This document shows positions 26,607 to 37,197 of a stretch of 40,090 bases of DNA, piece after piece. Both the position numbers and the translations under genes were made by a program. The notes under the pieces are model-generated. The model saw nothing but the letters and a program-made list of their open reading frames with translations. It did no database searches and was not told where the DNA came from. Numbering within the stretch: the first letter of the stretch is position 1; each line of letters begins with the position of its first letter. This DNA is from Psychrobacter sp. 4Dc (GTDB lineage Bacteria; Pseudomonadota; Gammaproteobacteria; Pseudomonadales; Moraxellaceae): assembly GCF_002836715.1 (NCBI RefSeq), contig NZ_PJAT01000108.1:1-40090 (forward strand), given 5' to 3'.

Positions 26607-26764
26607 TGATTGTATCCTTTATTTTTTACAATTAATAAAAAGTGAAATCAAGTGCGCACATATACATATTAATCATACGTCTGACGCACTCATGATTGTG
26701 GCATCACCAAAATAGCGATACCCCAATCAGGTTGTAAATCGATAATAACTAAACGAGCAACTAC

Positions 26765-28219
26765 TTATTTCTTACGTTTTTTGCGCTGGATAGCGTGGAT
26801 AGCACGGCCATCTGCAGATAGAGCAGCTTCATGCACTGCTTCTGAAATAGTTGGATGAGCAAATGTCATCAACTGCAAATCTTCGATACTAGAGACAAAT
26901 TCCATCGCGATCATACCTTGATGAACGATATCACCAGCACCAGCAGCGATAGCATGCATACCTAATAGACGATCTGTTTTCGCATCAGCGACTACTTTCA
27001 CAGAACCTTGCGCTTCACTTTGCGCTAAGGCACGACCGTTAGCAGCTAAATTGAAAGAACCTGTTTTAACTTCATAGCCAGCTTCTTCAGCTTCTTGCTC
27101 AGTTAAACCTACCCATGCGATTTCTGGGTGAGTATAAATGACATTGATGATGGTGTCATAGTTAACTTGAGGTTTTTCGCCATGAATACGCTCAACAGCC
27201 ATCATGCCCTCTTCCATAGCTTTATGCGCAAGCATAGGACCACGGACCAAATCACCGATAGCATAAACGCCATCAAGGTTAGTTTTGCATTGGTCATTGA
27301 CATCGATAAGGCCACGTTCAGTCAATGTGATACCGCTGTCATCGCCAAGCAGTTTTTCAGAATAAGCACGGCGGCCAACACAAACGATTAGCTTGTCGAA
27401 GCTCTCCTCGCTCGATTCACTTTTGCTTTCGCTAGTGACAACAACTTGGTCACCTTGAACTTCAGCATTGGTTACTTTGGTATCGACACGGATGTCAAGA
27501 CCTTGCTTTTTCAGCATTTTGCCAGCTTCTTTTGAGATGTCTTTGTCAGCAGCAGCTAAGAAACTAGGAAGTGCTTCATATACGACTACTTCTGCACCTA
27601 GACGACGCCATACTGAACCAAGCTCAAGACCGATAACACCAGCACCAATAACGCCTAAACGCTTAGGTACTTCAGTGAAATCAAGTGCGCCAGTTGAATC
27701 AACAATACGGTCACCGTCAGTTTTGGCAACAGGAATCTCGATAGGCACAGAACCGGCCGCAAGAATAACATTCTTAGCAGTAATCGTCGTTTCGCTTTCG
27801 TCTTCTAGAGCAGTAAATTTAACTTTTTTATCAGTGCCCGTGCCGTCAACTAAAGTACCCCAGCCTTGTAGCCAGTCAACACCATTGCCTTTTAGCAACG
27901 CTGCAACACCACCAGTCAACTGCTTAACAATACCTTCTTTACGCTCTATCATTTTTTCGATATTGATAGCAACGTCACCAGTACTGATACCGTGCTCGTC
28001 AAGGTCATGCTTAGTAGCTTCGTAACGATGTGAGCTGTCGAGTAGGGCTTTTGATGGGATACAACCAACGTTTAAGCAAGTACCACCAAGTGCTGGCTCG
28101 CCTTTATAAACGCGCTTTTCGATACAAGCAACGCTCATACCGAGCTGGCCTGCACGAATAGCTGCTTCGTAACCACCAGGACCGCCGCCGATGACGACTA
28201 AATCATAATTGTCTTTCAT
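26765..28219 (-). CDS. lpdA: Dihydrolipoamide dehydrogenase (E3) LpdA
   Basis: This flavoprotein re-oxidises the lipoyl groups of the 2-oxoglutarate dehydrogenase complex and passes electrons to NAD. The 484-residue protein has the FAD loop [13 protein letters not shown], the redox disulfide [15 protein letters not shown] (Cys48, Cys53), the NAD loop [16 protein letters not shown], the second FAD motif [13 protein letters not shown], and the catalytic His in [18 protein letters not shown] precedes the ATG. It ends with a basic tail (RKKRKK). Its location after sucB identifies it as the E3 of this complex, though it could also serve pyruvate dehydrogenase. Confidence 0.96.
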   Translation of the reverse strand: MKDNYDLVVIGGGPGGYEAAIRAGQLGMSVACIEKRVYKGEPALGGTCLNVGCIPSKALLDSSHRYEATKHDLDEHGISTGDVAINIEKMIERKEGIVKQLTGGVAALLKGNGVDWLQGWGTLVDGTGTDKKVKFTALEDESETTITAKNVILAAGSVPIEIPVAKTDGDRIVDSTGALDFTEVPKRLGVIGAGVIGLELGSVWRRLGAEVVVYEALPSFLAAADKDISKEAGKMLKKQGLDIRVDTKVTNAEVQGDQVVVTSESKSESSEESFDKLIVCVGRRAYSEKLLGDDSGITLTERGLIDVNDQCKTNLDGVYAIGDLVRGPMLAHKAMEEGMMAVERIHGEKPQVNYDTIINVIYTHPEIAWVGLTEQEAEEAGYEVKTGSFNLAANGRALAQSEAQGSVKVVADAKTDRLLGMHAIAAGAGDIVHQGMIAMEFVSSIEDLQLMTFAHPTISEAVHEAALSADGRAIHAIQRKKRKK

Positions 28220-28442
28220 AGTACGTTCCTATTTTTAATTGTATGTGTCATTTAAACTGGTTGTTATCTTGCTGATAGATCAACGTTATCTACACTGAAT
28301 AGTTAATACACTATGTCAGTGAGATAGACTCACTCATCGATAATCGATAACAAGTCACCATTATTAAATTCATTTGAATACAGTTATCAGCGCATCAAGC
28401 GATCACTGAGTAATAAAAATCATTATCTATACCAAAGTTAAA

Positions 28443-28474
28443 AAGCTTGTATCAGCGGTTGCCAATACAAGCTT
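28443..28474 (-). terminator. Hairpin with T-run between sucB and lpdA
   Basis: A perfect 10-bp stem AAGCTTGTAT/ATACAAGCTT with a 12-base loop starts 7 bases after the sucB stop and is followed on the minus strand by TTTTT. The stem is AT-rich, so it may act as a partial terminator that lowers expression of the genes beyond. Confidence 0.65.
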
Positions 28475-28480
28475 AAAAGC

Positions 28481-29728
28481 TTACAGGTCTAGTAGTAGCA
28501 TTGCAGGGTCTTCGACCAACTCTTTGATAGTTACTAAGAACTGTACTGCTTCTTTACCATCGATCATACGATGGTCATAAGATAATGCTAAGTACATCAT
28601 TGGTAAGATTTCAACTTTACCGTCGACAGCCATTGGGCGGTCATTGATAGCATGCATACCTAGGATAGCAGTTTGTGGTGGGTTCAAGATAGGTGTTGAC
28701 ATCAATGAACCAAATACACCACCGTTAGAGATAGTGAACGTGCCGCCAGTCATGTCTTCTAGACCAAGCTTACCTTGCTGAGCTTTACCGCCAAACTCAC
28801 GGATTGTGCTTTCAACATCAGCCATGCTCATGCGATCAGTATCACGTAATACTGGAACAACCAAGCCACGATCTGAAGATACTGCTACACCGATATCATA
28901 AAAACCATGATAAACAATGTCATCACCATCTAGTGAAGCGTTTACTGCTGGGAAGCGTTTTAACGCTTCTGTTGCTGCCTTTACGAACAACGACATAAAG
29001 CCTAAACGTACGCCATGACGTTTTTCAAACTTCTCTTTGTACTTAGCGCGCATGTCCATCAATGGCTTCATGTTCACTTCGTTAAACGTCGTCAACATCG
29101 CAGTATCTTGTGATGCTGATAATAGACGCTCAGCAACACGCTTACGAAGACGAGTCATTGGAACACGTTTTTCAGTACGCTCACCCATTGATTCAGCAAC
29201 AGGACGGCCGCTATCAGACTTGATGCTGCTGTCTGATTTCAATGTCGGGTTAGCCATATCAGTTTTGGTTACACGACCACCGCGGCCACTACCTTCAATT
29301 TCTTTAGGATCTACGCCTGACTCTTTTGCTGCTTTACGAACTGCTGGGCTTTGATCTTTATGATCAGCTTCGCCTTTCTTATCTGTTACTTGAACAGGCT
29401 CGCCACCATCAGCAGCTTGTTTTGCTTGAACTGGCGCAGCTGGTTGGTCTGGATCTACTGCTGGCGCTTCTTCTGCGCTAGCACCAGCACTTGCACCGGC
29501 TTCAAACTGAGCGATAAGCTCATCAGACAATACAGTATCGTCAACTTGCTTTACGATTTTGGTCAATACACCATCATCAGGTGCCACAACTTCTAATACA
29601 ACTTTATCAGTTTCAATTTCAGCCAATAGGTCATCACGATTAACTTGTTGACCTTCAGTGACGTGCCACTCAACGATTGTGCCATCGGCAACCGATTCTG
29701 GAAAAACGGGGGCTTTGATGTCAGCCAT
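28481..29728 (-). CDS. sucB: 2-oxoglutarate dehydrogenase E2, dihydrolipoyl succinyltransferase SucB
   Basis: E2 moves the succinyl group to CoA and forms the core of the complex. The 415-residue protein has one lipoyl domain (1-75, lipoyl Lys in [11 protein letters not shown]), an Ala/Pro/Gln-rich linker, a peripheral subunit-binding domain near 125-165 ([18 protein letters not shown] then [10 protein letters not shown]), and the catalytic domain ending in SYDHRMIDG (His386). [17 protein letters not shown] at the start is typical of SucB rather than the pyruvate E2. TAAGGAG before the ATG is a near-perfect ribosome-binding site. A hairpin follows its stop codon. Confidence 0.96.
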   Translation of the reverse strand: MADIKAPVFPESVADGTIVEWHVTEGQQVNRDDLLAEIETDKVVLEVVAPDDGVLTKIVKQVDDTVLSDELIAQFEAGASAGASAEEAPAVDPDQPAAPVQAKQAADGGEPVQVTDKKGEADHKDQSPAVRKAAKESGVDPKEIEGSGRGGRVTKTDMANPTLKSDSSIKSDSGRPVAESMGERTEKRVPMTRLRKRVAERLLSASQDTAMLTTFNEVNMKPLMDMRAKYKEKFEKRHGVRLGFMSLFVKAATEALKRFPAVNASLDGDDIVYHGFYDIGVAVSSDRGLVVPVLRDTDRMSMADVESTIREFGGKAQQGKLGLEDMTGGTFTISNGGVFGSLMSTPILNPPQTAILGMHAINDRPMAVDGKVEILPMMYLALSYDHRMIDGKEAVQFLVTIKELVEDPAMLLLDL

Positions 29729-29883
29729 CGATATACTCCTTAGATTTGGATATTCATACTTATTATTAAGTCGTGATAGGCAGCCGGTAATCTTTTAATA
29801 ACTTTGCTTATATTTTATTAGAAAACACTGACTGTCATCGCCTGATTCATTTATCTTCTATAATCTTTTGATTAGACAAGGTA

Positions 29884-32760
29884 TTACTGAGCTAATTCAT
29901 CAACACTTATGCCAAGGCCACCAGCAATGAGTGCTTGCTGTTGTTGAGCATGTAGTTTCGGTGATCCTGTTGCAGGGGCTGCACTAGGAGGACGCGCTAC
30001 TGGCTCCATGACTTTTGCTTTGGTTGGATGCGGTACGACAATACGGAACATATGCGGTGCTAAATAGTACCAAGCGCCTTGGTTCAATGGCTCTTCTTGC
30101 GTCCATACGATTTCCGTTAAGTTACTGTACTTTTCGATTTCAGCGATTAAGCGAGTCTCTGGCAATGGGTACAATTGTTCAATACGAACGATAGCCACAT
30201 GATCAAGACCTAATGCGCGGCGCTGCTCTAACAAATCATAATAAACCTTACCACCACACAGAACCATACGGGTCACTTTATCTGCGTTGTGATCATCCAT
30301 CTCTGGCAATACCGTCTCAAACTTACCGTTAGCAAGCTCTTCTAGATTAGAAGTCGCTAGCTTATGACGTAATAAGCTCTTTGGTGACATAACGATCAGT
30401 GGCTTACGAATAGGACGTACTGCCTGACGACGTAATGCATGATAAATTTGCGCAGGAGTCGTTGGGGTAATGACCTGCATATTGTCTTCAGCACATAGCT
30501 GTAAGAAACGCTCTAGACGTGCAGATGAATGCTCAGGACCTTGACCTTCGAAACCATGTGGTAACAACATCGTCAAACCACAAACACGCTGCCATTTGGT
30601 CTCACCGCTTGAGATGAACTGGTCAATCACAACCTGAGCACCGTTAACGAAATCACCAAATTGTGCTTCCCAAACGATCAATGCGTTCGGTACAGTGGTC
30701 GCGTAACCATATTCAAAAGCTAGTACCGCCTCTTCTGACAACAATGAGTTGTAAGTAGCAAAGCGCGCTTGATTTTCGCTCAAATGAGACAACGGTACAT
30801 ACATGCTGCCATCATTTACATTATATATTTCACTGTGACGATGTGAGAAAGTACCACGGCCAACATCTTCACCAGTAATACGTACTAATACGCCATCGTT
30901 ATCGACCAATGATGCATAAGCCAATGTCTCAGCTGCACCCCAGTTAAGAGGCTCTTCGCCCGTTTGCATCGCTAGACGCTGCTCAACAACTTTTTGAACC
31001 TGACGTTGTAACTTGTAGCCTTCTGGCATTTCGGCCATACGGCGTCCATAACCTTTGAGCTTTTCGATATCAACACTGGTATCCCAGTCATCAACCAAGT
31101 CATGACCTAGATAAGGTTTCCAATCTACAAACAGCTGCTCGTTAGGCTCTTGAACCAGTGAGCTAACAACATAATCACCACGGTCTAACGACTCACGATA
31201 GTCATCTTCGTACTGTTTCTCTTCTTCGGCATTCAAGATACCTTCTGCGATAAGCTTCTGCGCATACAGAGTACGAGTAGTTGGAAGCTTCTTAATAACA
31301 GCATACATCAATGGCTGAGTTGCAGATGGCTCATCTGCCTCGTTATGGCCATTACGACGATAGCAGAACAAATCAATGATGATGTCTTTGTCAAACTTAT
31401 GACGATAATCTAATGCTAACTGAGCGGCAAATACGACTGCTTCAGGATCATCACCGTTTACATGTAGGATAGGAGCATGAACCATCTTGGCAACGTCAGT
31501 ACAATATTCAGTTGAACGAACATCTTCTTGACGGCTAGTAGTAAAGCCAACTTGGTTATTGATCACGATATGCACAGTACCGCCAGTGGTATAAGCACGG
31601 GTCTGTGACATCTGGAAGGTTTCTTGGACCACACCTTGACCAGCAAAAGCAGCATCACCATGAATCACGATAGGTAATACTGAATTACCACCAGTATTAT
31701 CTAGTAGTGGCTGATCGTTACGGCGTACTTGACGGGCACGTACTGAGCCTTGTAGTACTGGCGCGACAATTTCAAGATGCGATGGGTTAAATGCTAAAGC
31801 CAAATGCGCTTCGCCCCCTGGTGTCATCACATTAGATGAAAAACCATTGTGGTATTTAACGTCACCTGAGCCTTTTTCTGGCTGTACCTTACCATCAAAC
31901 TCGTCAAACAAATCTGCAGGGTTTTTACCTAAGATGTTGACTAGTAGGTTTAGGCGGCCACGGTGAGCCATACCAATGACCATTTCTTTTGTGCCATACC
32001 CACCAGCACGTTGAATGATTTCATTGATAGCAGGAATGAAGCTCTCGCCGCCTTCCAAACCAAAACGCTTAACACCCGTATATTTACGAGCAAGATATTT
32101 TTCTAGACCTTCAGCAGCCGTCAAGCGCTCAAGAATAGATAAACGTTTTTCTTTATCAAATTTGATATAACCTAGATTGGTCTCTAGGTATTCTTCCATC
32201 CAGCGTTTTTCTGTACTGGTAGTAACGTGCATGTACTCGACACCGATATGGCCACAGTAAACACGTTCCATGATTTCGATGATTTCACGCAATGTCGCTT
32301 CATCTTTACCGATGACTAAATCATTGGTCGGGAATACGGTATCGAGATCAGCTTCTGACAAATTATGATAAGCAAGCGTCAAATCTTCTACTGCTGCACG
32401 TGGATGCAAATCTAGAGGATCAAGCTTAGCACGGCGATGACCGCGACGACGATATGCTGAGATTAGTTGCTGTACGCCCATCTGCTTAGGATCACAGTTG
32501 GCAGAGCTGCTAGAGTCGGTATCAGTACTGCTACTCTTATTTGCCGTTTGATTACGAGCAAGTAATAAGAACTGATCTTTGATAGCGTTGTGCTGAGCAT
32601 CGTTCTGCGACTTATACTGTTCAAAGTACGTTTGCCAGTCAGTATCAACGCTATCAGGGTCTGTTAGGTATTGCTCGTAGAGAGCTTCTATATAGTTGGC
32701 GTTATCGGCAGCCAGTTCGGTATGTACTTGGCCAGATTTTTCTTTGGTTATACTATTCAT
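29884..32760 (-). CDS. sucA: 2-oxoglutarate dehydrogenase E1 component SucA
   Basis: E1 uses thiamine diphosphate to decarboxylate 2-oxoglutarate and succinylate the lipoyl group of E2. The 958-residue protein has the N-terminal E2-binding segment (YIEALYEQYLTDPDSV), the second block LISAYRRRGHRRAKLDPL, the active-site regions GMAHRGRLNLLVNILGK and HGDAAFAGQGVVQETF, the diphosphate and metal segment LHVNGDDPEAVVFAAQLAL, and the transketolase-like C-terminal half with LLPHGFEGQGPEHSSAR. There is no obvious ribosome-binding site. The gene is separated from sdhB upstream by about 900 bases and a terminator, so it probably has its own promoter. Confidence 0.97.
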   Translation of the reverse strand: MNSITKEKSGQVHTELAADNANYIEALYEQYLTDPDSVDTDWQTYFEQYKSQNDAQHNAIKDQFLLLARNQTANKSSSTDTDSSSSANCDPKQMGVQQLISAYRRRGHRRAKLDPLDLHPRAAVEDLTLAYHNLSEADLDTVFPTNDLVIGKDEATLREIIEIMERVYCGHIGVEYMHVTTSTEKRWMEEYLETNLGYIKFDKEKRLSILERLTAAEGLEKYLARKYTGVKRFGLEGGESFIPAINEIIQRAGGYGTKEMVIGMAHRGRLNLLVNILGKNPADLFDEFDGKVQPEKGSGDVKYHNGFSSNVMTPGGEAHLALAFNPSHLEIVAPVLQGSVRARQVRRNDQPLLDNTGGNSVLPIVIHGDAAFAGQGVVQETFQMSQTRAYTTGGTVHIVINNQVGFTTSRQEDVRSTEYCTDVAKMVHAPILHVNGDDPEAVVFAAQLALDYRHKFDKDIIIDLFCYRRNGHNEADEPSATQPLMYAVIKKLPTTRTLYAQKLIAEGILNAEEEKQYEDDYRESLDRGDYVVSSLVQEPNEQLFVDWKPYLGHDLVDDWDTSVDIEKLKGYGRRMAEMPEGYKLQRQVQKVVEQRLAMQTGEEPLNWGAAETLAYASLVDNDGVLVRITGEDVGRGTFSHRHSEIYNVNDGSMYVPLSHLSENQARFATYNSLLSEEAVLAFEYGYATTVPNALIVWEAQFGDFVNGAQVVIDQFISSGETKWQRVCGLTMLLPHGFEGQGPEHSSARLERFLQLCAEDNMQVITPTTPAQIYHALRRQAVRPIRKPLIVMSPKSLLRHKLATSNLEELANGKFETVLPEMDDHNADKVTRMVLCGGKVYYDLLEQRRALGLDHVAIVRIEQLYPLPETRLIAEIEKYSNLTEIVWTQEEPLNQGAWYYLAPHMFRIVVPHPTKAKVMEPVARPPSAAPATGSPKLHAQQQQALIAGGLGISVDELAQ

Positions 32761-33673
32761 AATAATCGTCTATTTGATAGATAAATGAATGGAATCGTGC
32801 TTATTATTGTGTCAGTCGTTGTATGCTCAGGTACTTAGACAATGTGTCATATCCTGTTAAATACTATTCGATAAAACACTTTTATCCCTAAGTATTGCCA
32901 TCACCATAGAATATTGCTGTCATTGTCTACAAGAGCAAGTGATGCTAAATAGTGGTAACAAGTCTTATTGCAATACCCGTCTAAAAATAAAACTATTTGT
33001 GAACGCTCAGTTTTCTTATCTAGCTCGTTTCACAACATTAATTTATATATACTTCTTTGAGTCATAACCAATCCATTAATGATAAGCTATTAATAGATAA
33101 TTATATTTTCAGCTAACCTATAAACTGGTTATTGATGCTGAATTACCCTAAATTTGCTGATAAATTCTGCCTTTTCAGACAGACATACATTGCTGTATAG
33201 ATTATCATGCCCATTTTTTTCGACATAGTTTGTTTATTCAATACTAGGTATTTATGTAATGAATATCTATCATCAATTATAAACGCATAATCATTGTGCG
33301 CATAGTATTTTAGCCCGATAATGTCATAATGTGTTTAAACAATACATATTAAGCGCTAAAAAAGACACTTTAACCATCTCATTAAATACCAAAGCAATTA
33401 TACCAAAATTCGACTATGTCTATATTCGATTATATAGGGTGATTGTCTATATATTATTTCTTCTTACATACAACCAACGTATTGACCATACAGTTTTACT
33501 CATAAATCATTTAATACCTATTTTTCAATAGGCTAAATTCATCATATCTTTTAAATGACAAGTTAGTTATAAAAGTAGTAAATCTATATATCAGCTTTTT
33601 AACTAACAAAAACACCACCTAATGAATAGGTGGTGTTTTTCGTATGGTAACTATAAATATTAATTATTTATGC
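32761..33673. other. Long AT-rich spacer between sdhB and sucA
   Basis: About 910 bases with no convincing gene. A 66-codon frame on the plus strand (33331-33531) has no ribosome-binding site, no recognised motif, and a composition like the surrounding AT-rich DNA. The only clear element is the sdhB terminator at the right end. The sucA promoter and long leader probably lie here. Confidence 0.5.
33605..33640 (-). terminator. Terminator after sdhB
   Basis: A perfect 10-bp stem AACACCACCT/AGGTGGTGTT with a 7-base loop is flanked by A-run and T-run, about 34 bases after the sdhB stop. It separates the sdh genes from sucA. Confidence 0.9.
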
Positions 33674-34384
33674 TTAACCAGCTTGGTCAATCAACATATT
33701 ACGTAAGTGACCGATCGCTTTGGTTGGATTCAAGCCTTTTGGACAAACTGATACACAGTTCATGATACCGCGGCAACGGAACAAGCTAAACGGATCGTCT
33801 AAGCGAGCTAAACGTGCTTGAGTATCACCGTCACGGCTATCAGCAACGAAGCGATAAGCATGCAGTAAGGCTGATGGACCTAAGAACTTATCAGGGTTCC
33901 ACCAGAATGATGGGCAGCTGGTTGAACAACAAGCACATAGAATACATTCGTATAGGCCGTTCAGCTTTTCACGCTGTTCAGGCGACTGTAGACGCTCAGT
34001 TGGCGGTGCTGGCTGATCATTGATCAAGTACGGGTGTACTTTTTCATACTGCTCATAGAACTGGTTCATATCGACAACCAAATCACGAACCACTGGCAAA
34101 CCAGGTAGCGGACGAACCGTTACTTTTTCTGGTAGCGTGTTCATGTTGATTAGACATGCCAAACCGTTCTTACCATTGATGTTCATGCCGTCAGAGCCAC
34201 AAATACCTTCACGGCAAGAGCGACGGAAAGTAAGCGTTTCATCTTCTTTCTTTAGGCGTAATAGTACGTCAAGCAACATACGATCTGAATCAAGTAGCTC
34301 AATCGTATAAGTTTGCATGCGTGGCGCTGCGTCCAGATCAGGATCGTAGCGATAGATTTCGATGGTGCGAGTACCTCGGCTCAT
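33674..34384 (-). CDS. sdhB: Succinate dehydrogenase iron-sulfur subunit SdhB
   Basis: SdhB carries electrons from the flavin in SdhA to ubiquinone. With the ATG at 34384 it has 236 residues, as in E. coli. The [2Fe-2S] cysteines are in CREGICGSDG and the later LACL; the [4Fe-4S] set is CILCACCSTSCP; the [3Fe-4S] set is CRGIMNCVSVCPKG. The frame is open to an ATG at 34435, but GGAG nine bases before 34384 and the family start point to the shorter protein. About 220 bases separate it from sdhA. Confidence 0.96.
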   Translation of the reverse strand: MSRGTRTIEIYRYDPDLDAAPRMQTYTIELLDSDRMLLDVLLRLKKEDETLTFRRSCREGICGSDGMNINGKNGLACLINMNTLPEKVTVRPLPGLPVVRDLVVDMNQFYEQYEKVHPYLINDQPAPPTERLQSPEQREKLNGLYECILCACCSTSCPSFWWNPDKFLGPSALLHAYRFVADSRDGDTQARLARLDDPFSLFRCRGIMNCVSVCPKGLNPTKAIGHLRNMLIDQAG

Positions 34385-34607
34385 AATGCTAAACTCCACA
34401 CGTAGGTGATGGCGGGCATACAAAGATTGCAACATATTTGCGCTAGCTATTAATCAGCACTGATAACCAGTATCGGATACCAATTAACAGCGTAGTAGCG
34501 CTGGCATGAGCATGTAGCTGGCGGTCACCTTTTTAATAAATTAATAAGGGATAAAACGTTAACACTGCTGTTATCTATCAACTATATATAAAGTATGCAG
34601 TCTAAAA

Positions 34608-36458
34608 TTAGTAGACGCGAACTTTTGGTTCGATATAATCAACAGTTAATGGCACTTTACGTACTGGCTTATAAATAATGCGATTGCCTTCAGAGTACCA
34701 TAAAGTATGCTTCATCCAATCGTGGTCATTACGGCCGTTAGGTGCGTAATCATCATCTTCTGGACGATCATAATCGGATACACTGTGCGCGCCGCGGCTT
34801 TCATGACGCTTCGCTGCAGATATCATTGTTGCTTTTGCTACTTCATACAAGTTAGCAACTTCGAATGCTTCAATACGTGCTGTGTTGAACACTTGTGATT
34901 TATCGCCAAGATGGATCTTGTCGATCTTTTCACCTAGCGCTAAAATTTTCTCAACGCCTTCGTCCATCATCGCTTGCGTACGGAATACACTAGCGTGTTT
35001 TTGCATCGTAGCACGAATCTCATCAGCCACGTCTTGCGCGTTGTAGCCTTCAGTAGACTGTTGCAGTTTGTCTAAACGCTTCACTGTAAAGTCAAGGACG
35101 CGTGGATCAAGCGGCTTATAGTTATGATCAGCATGATGGAACTCATCAACGATATGCTTACCAGCTGCGCGGCCAAATACCAATAGATCTAGTAAAGAGT
35201 TCGTACCTAGACGGTTAGCACCATGTACACTGACACAAGCACACTCACCGATTGCATAAAGACCTTTAACCACATTGCCTTTAGCATATAAACCGTCCTC
35301 ATCAGTACCTGCTTCTAGATCCGGTACAATCACTTGACCATGAATCGTGGTTGGAATACCACCCATCATATAGTGAATGGTTGGGATAACTGGAATTGGT
35401 TCTTTAGTAATGTCAACGTTGGCGAAGTTTTTACCAATCTCAAAGACTGATGGCAGACGCTTCATGATGGTTTCAACGCCCAAATGCGTCATATCCATCA
35501 CGATATGGTCCGCATTAGGACCACAACCACGGCCTTCTTTGATTTCTTGGTCCATTGAGCGCGATACGAGATCACGTGGTGCCAAGTCTTTCACGGTTGG
35601 TGCATAACGCTCCATGAACGCTTCACCATCTTTGTTACGCAAGATAGCGCCTTCACCGCGGCAACCTTCAGTCAATAGTACACCAGCACCATGAACACCA
35701 GTTGGGTGGAACTGCCAGAACTCCATATCCTGCAACGGTATACCAGCACGTACTGCCATGCCAATACCGTCACCAGTATTGATATAAGCATTGGTAGAAG
35801 CGGCGAAGATACGACCAGCACCACCTGTCGCTAGGACAGTAATTGGTGACTGGAATACTGCAATCGTACCCGTCTCTTGCTCAAGCGCGACGACACCGTT
35901 GATGTTACCCGCTTCGTCTTTGATCAAATCAAGCGCGATCCACTCGATAAAGAACTCAGTGCCTTGCTCTAGGTTTTTCTGATATAACGTATGTAGTAGT
36001 GCATGACCTGTACGGTCAGCAGCGGCACAAGCACGTTGTACTGCTTTTTCGCCATAGTTAGACGTGTGACCACCGAACGGACGCTGATAGATCGTACCAT
36101 CTTCGTTACGGTCAAACGGCATGCCCATGTGCTCAAGCTCATAGACTACTTTTGGCGCTTCACGGCACATATATTCGATAGCGTCCTGGTCACCTAACCA
36201 ATCTGATCCTTTAACGGTATCATAAAAGTGAAAGTGCCAGTTGTCATTGCTCATGTTGCCCAAACTTGCACCGATACCACCCTGAGCGGCAACCGTGTGC
36301 GAACGCGTTGGGAATACTTTGGTAAGGACTGCAACCTTCATGCCTGCTTCCGCTAAATGCAATGAAGCACGCATACCTGAGCCGCCGCCACCAACGATAA
36401 CTGCATCGTAGTTTAAGGTCTTAATATTACTAATGGTATTGTCTTGTCTAGTTGCCAT
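34608..36458 (-). CDS. sdhA: Succinate dehydrogenase flavoprotein subunit SdhA
   Basis: SdhA oxidises succinate to fumarate on a covalently bound FAD. With the ATG at 36458 the protein has 616 residues. The FAD-binding start is AVIVGGGGSGMRASL, the covalent flavin site is His54 in RSHTVAAQGG, and the active-site segments FHPTGVHGAGVL, GCRGEGAIL and the Arg of HGANRLGTNSLLDL are present. The frame is open to 36500, but AGGAAA seven bases before 36458 supports the shorter form. A 331-base spacer lies between it and sdhD. Confidence 0.97.
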   Translation of the reverse strand: MATRQDNTISNIKTLNYDAVIVGGGGSGMRASLHLAEAGMKVAVLTKVFPTRSHTVAAQGGIGASLGNMSNDNWHFHFYDTVKGSDWLGDQDAIEYMCREAPKVVYELEHMGMPFDRNEDGTIYQRPFGGHTSNYGEKAVQRACAAADRTGHALLHTLYQKNLEQGTEFFIEWIALDLIKDEAGNINGVVALEQETGTIAVFQSPITVLATGGAGRIFAASTNAYINTGDGIGMAVRAGIPLQDMEFWQFHPTGVHGAGVLLTEGCRGEGAILRNKDGEAFMERYAPTVKDLAPRDLVSRSMDQEIKEGRGCGPNADHIVMDMTHLGVETIMKRLPSVFEIGKNFANVDITKEPIPVIPTIHYMMGGIPTTIHGQVIVPDLEAGTDEDGLYAKGNVVKGLYAIGECACVSVHGANRLGTNSLLDLLVFGRAAGKHIVDEFHHADHNYKPLDPRVLDFTVKRLDKLQQSTEGYNAQDVADEIRATMQKHASVFRTQAMMDEGVEKILALGEKIDKIHLGDKSQVFNTARIEAFEVANLYEVAKATMISAAKRHESRGAHSVSDYDRPEDDDYAPNGRNDHDWMKHTLWYSEGNRIIYKPVRKVPLTVDYIEPKVRVY

Positions 36459-36789
36459 TACGGTTTTCCTAATGCCTGTTAATGCGTAAAAGTAAATCAA
36501 AGACTGTTTAAGACATCTCTATTACAGCTATAAAGGCTTACTATTTGGCCATTTCATACGCTTATAAAATAAAGAGTCTCAATAATCATTAACCACTTAA
36601 TTTGCATATCTATCGTTATACTGAACTAAGCCTACTCAACTATAATCAGATTAGCTGATCAGTAATGCCAGTCCAATGCTATGACTATTCTTGGCTATCA
36701 ACGGATGACTCTAAAATACTTTGCCAACTAATGTAGCAATTGGATGCATCCATCGTTATATATAGATATCAGAGCTTTTTATGAGATGG
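36459..36789. other. sdhD-sdhA spacer
   Basis: An unusual 331-base AT-rich gap inside the sdh genes. No gene is seen; short palindromes such as GGATGCATCC (about 36742-36751) and CTGATCAG occur, but no clear promoter or terminator can be named. Confidence 0.45.
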
Positions 36790-37197
36790 TTAAACGGCAG
36801 CGATACCGAAACCGTTACCCCAAAAAATCATGATGCCCCAAAATAGAAATACTAAAATAGCGATAATCATCAATGACTGTAGTACTAAACGTAAACCTGC
36901 TGCGCTTGAGCCCAGTTTGCCTGTTGTAATATAGTCAGTAAATACTGTCCACATCCCAACCCAAGCATGACCAGCTAGTGCAAGTACTGCAACCAAGCTG
37001 AATAGACGCATTGGTAGGCTGGTCATAAATGATGACCATTCAACAAAAGTGACATCGCCATGGGTCAAAAAGAAGCCCAGCAATACCACACTATAAACGG
37101 CTAAAACAACAGCACTAATACGCTGAATAATCCAATCACGTGAGCCTGAACCTGTCAGACCAGTAGCACTTTTGATTCCTGAATCATTTTTTATCAT
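36790..37197 (-). CDS. sdhD: Succinate dehydrogenase membrane anchor SdhD
   Basis: SdhD is the small membrane anchor that forms the quinone site and heme pocket with SdhC. Using the ATG at 37197, which overlaps the sdhC stop as TAATG, it has 135 residues with three membrane segments at about 28-48, 56-80 and 100-130. The start GSRDWIIQRISAVVLAVYSV and the segment HAWVGMWTVFTDYI with the conserved His are typical. A further ATG at 37212 is possible. The TAATG overlap indicates coupling with sdhC. Confidence 0.92.
   Translation of the reverse strand: MIKNDSGIKSATGLTGSGSRDWIIQRISAVVLAVYSVVLLGFFLTHGDVTFVEWSSFMTSLPMRLFSLVAVLALAGHAWVGMWTVFTDYITTGKLGSSAAGLRLVLQSLMIIAILVFLFWGIMIFWGNGFGIAAV

Noticed and set aside
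27468..28025. 185-codon frame on the plus strand opposite lpdA
   Set aside because: It is antisense to a clearly functional gene and its Ser/Thr/Pro-rich translation is typical of a shadow frame.
33331..33531. 66-codon plus-strand frame in the sdhB-sucA spacer
   Set aside because: No ribosome-binding site, no recognised motif, and AT-rich codons equal to background; long enough to arise by chance in this composition.
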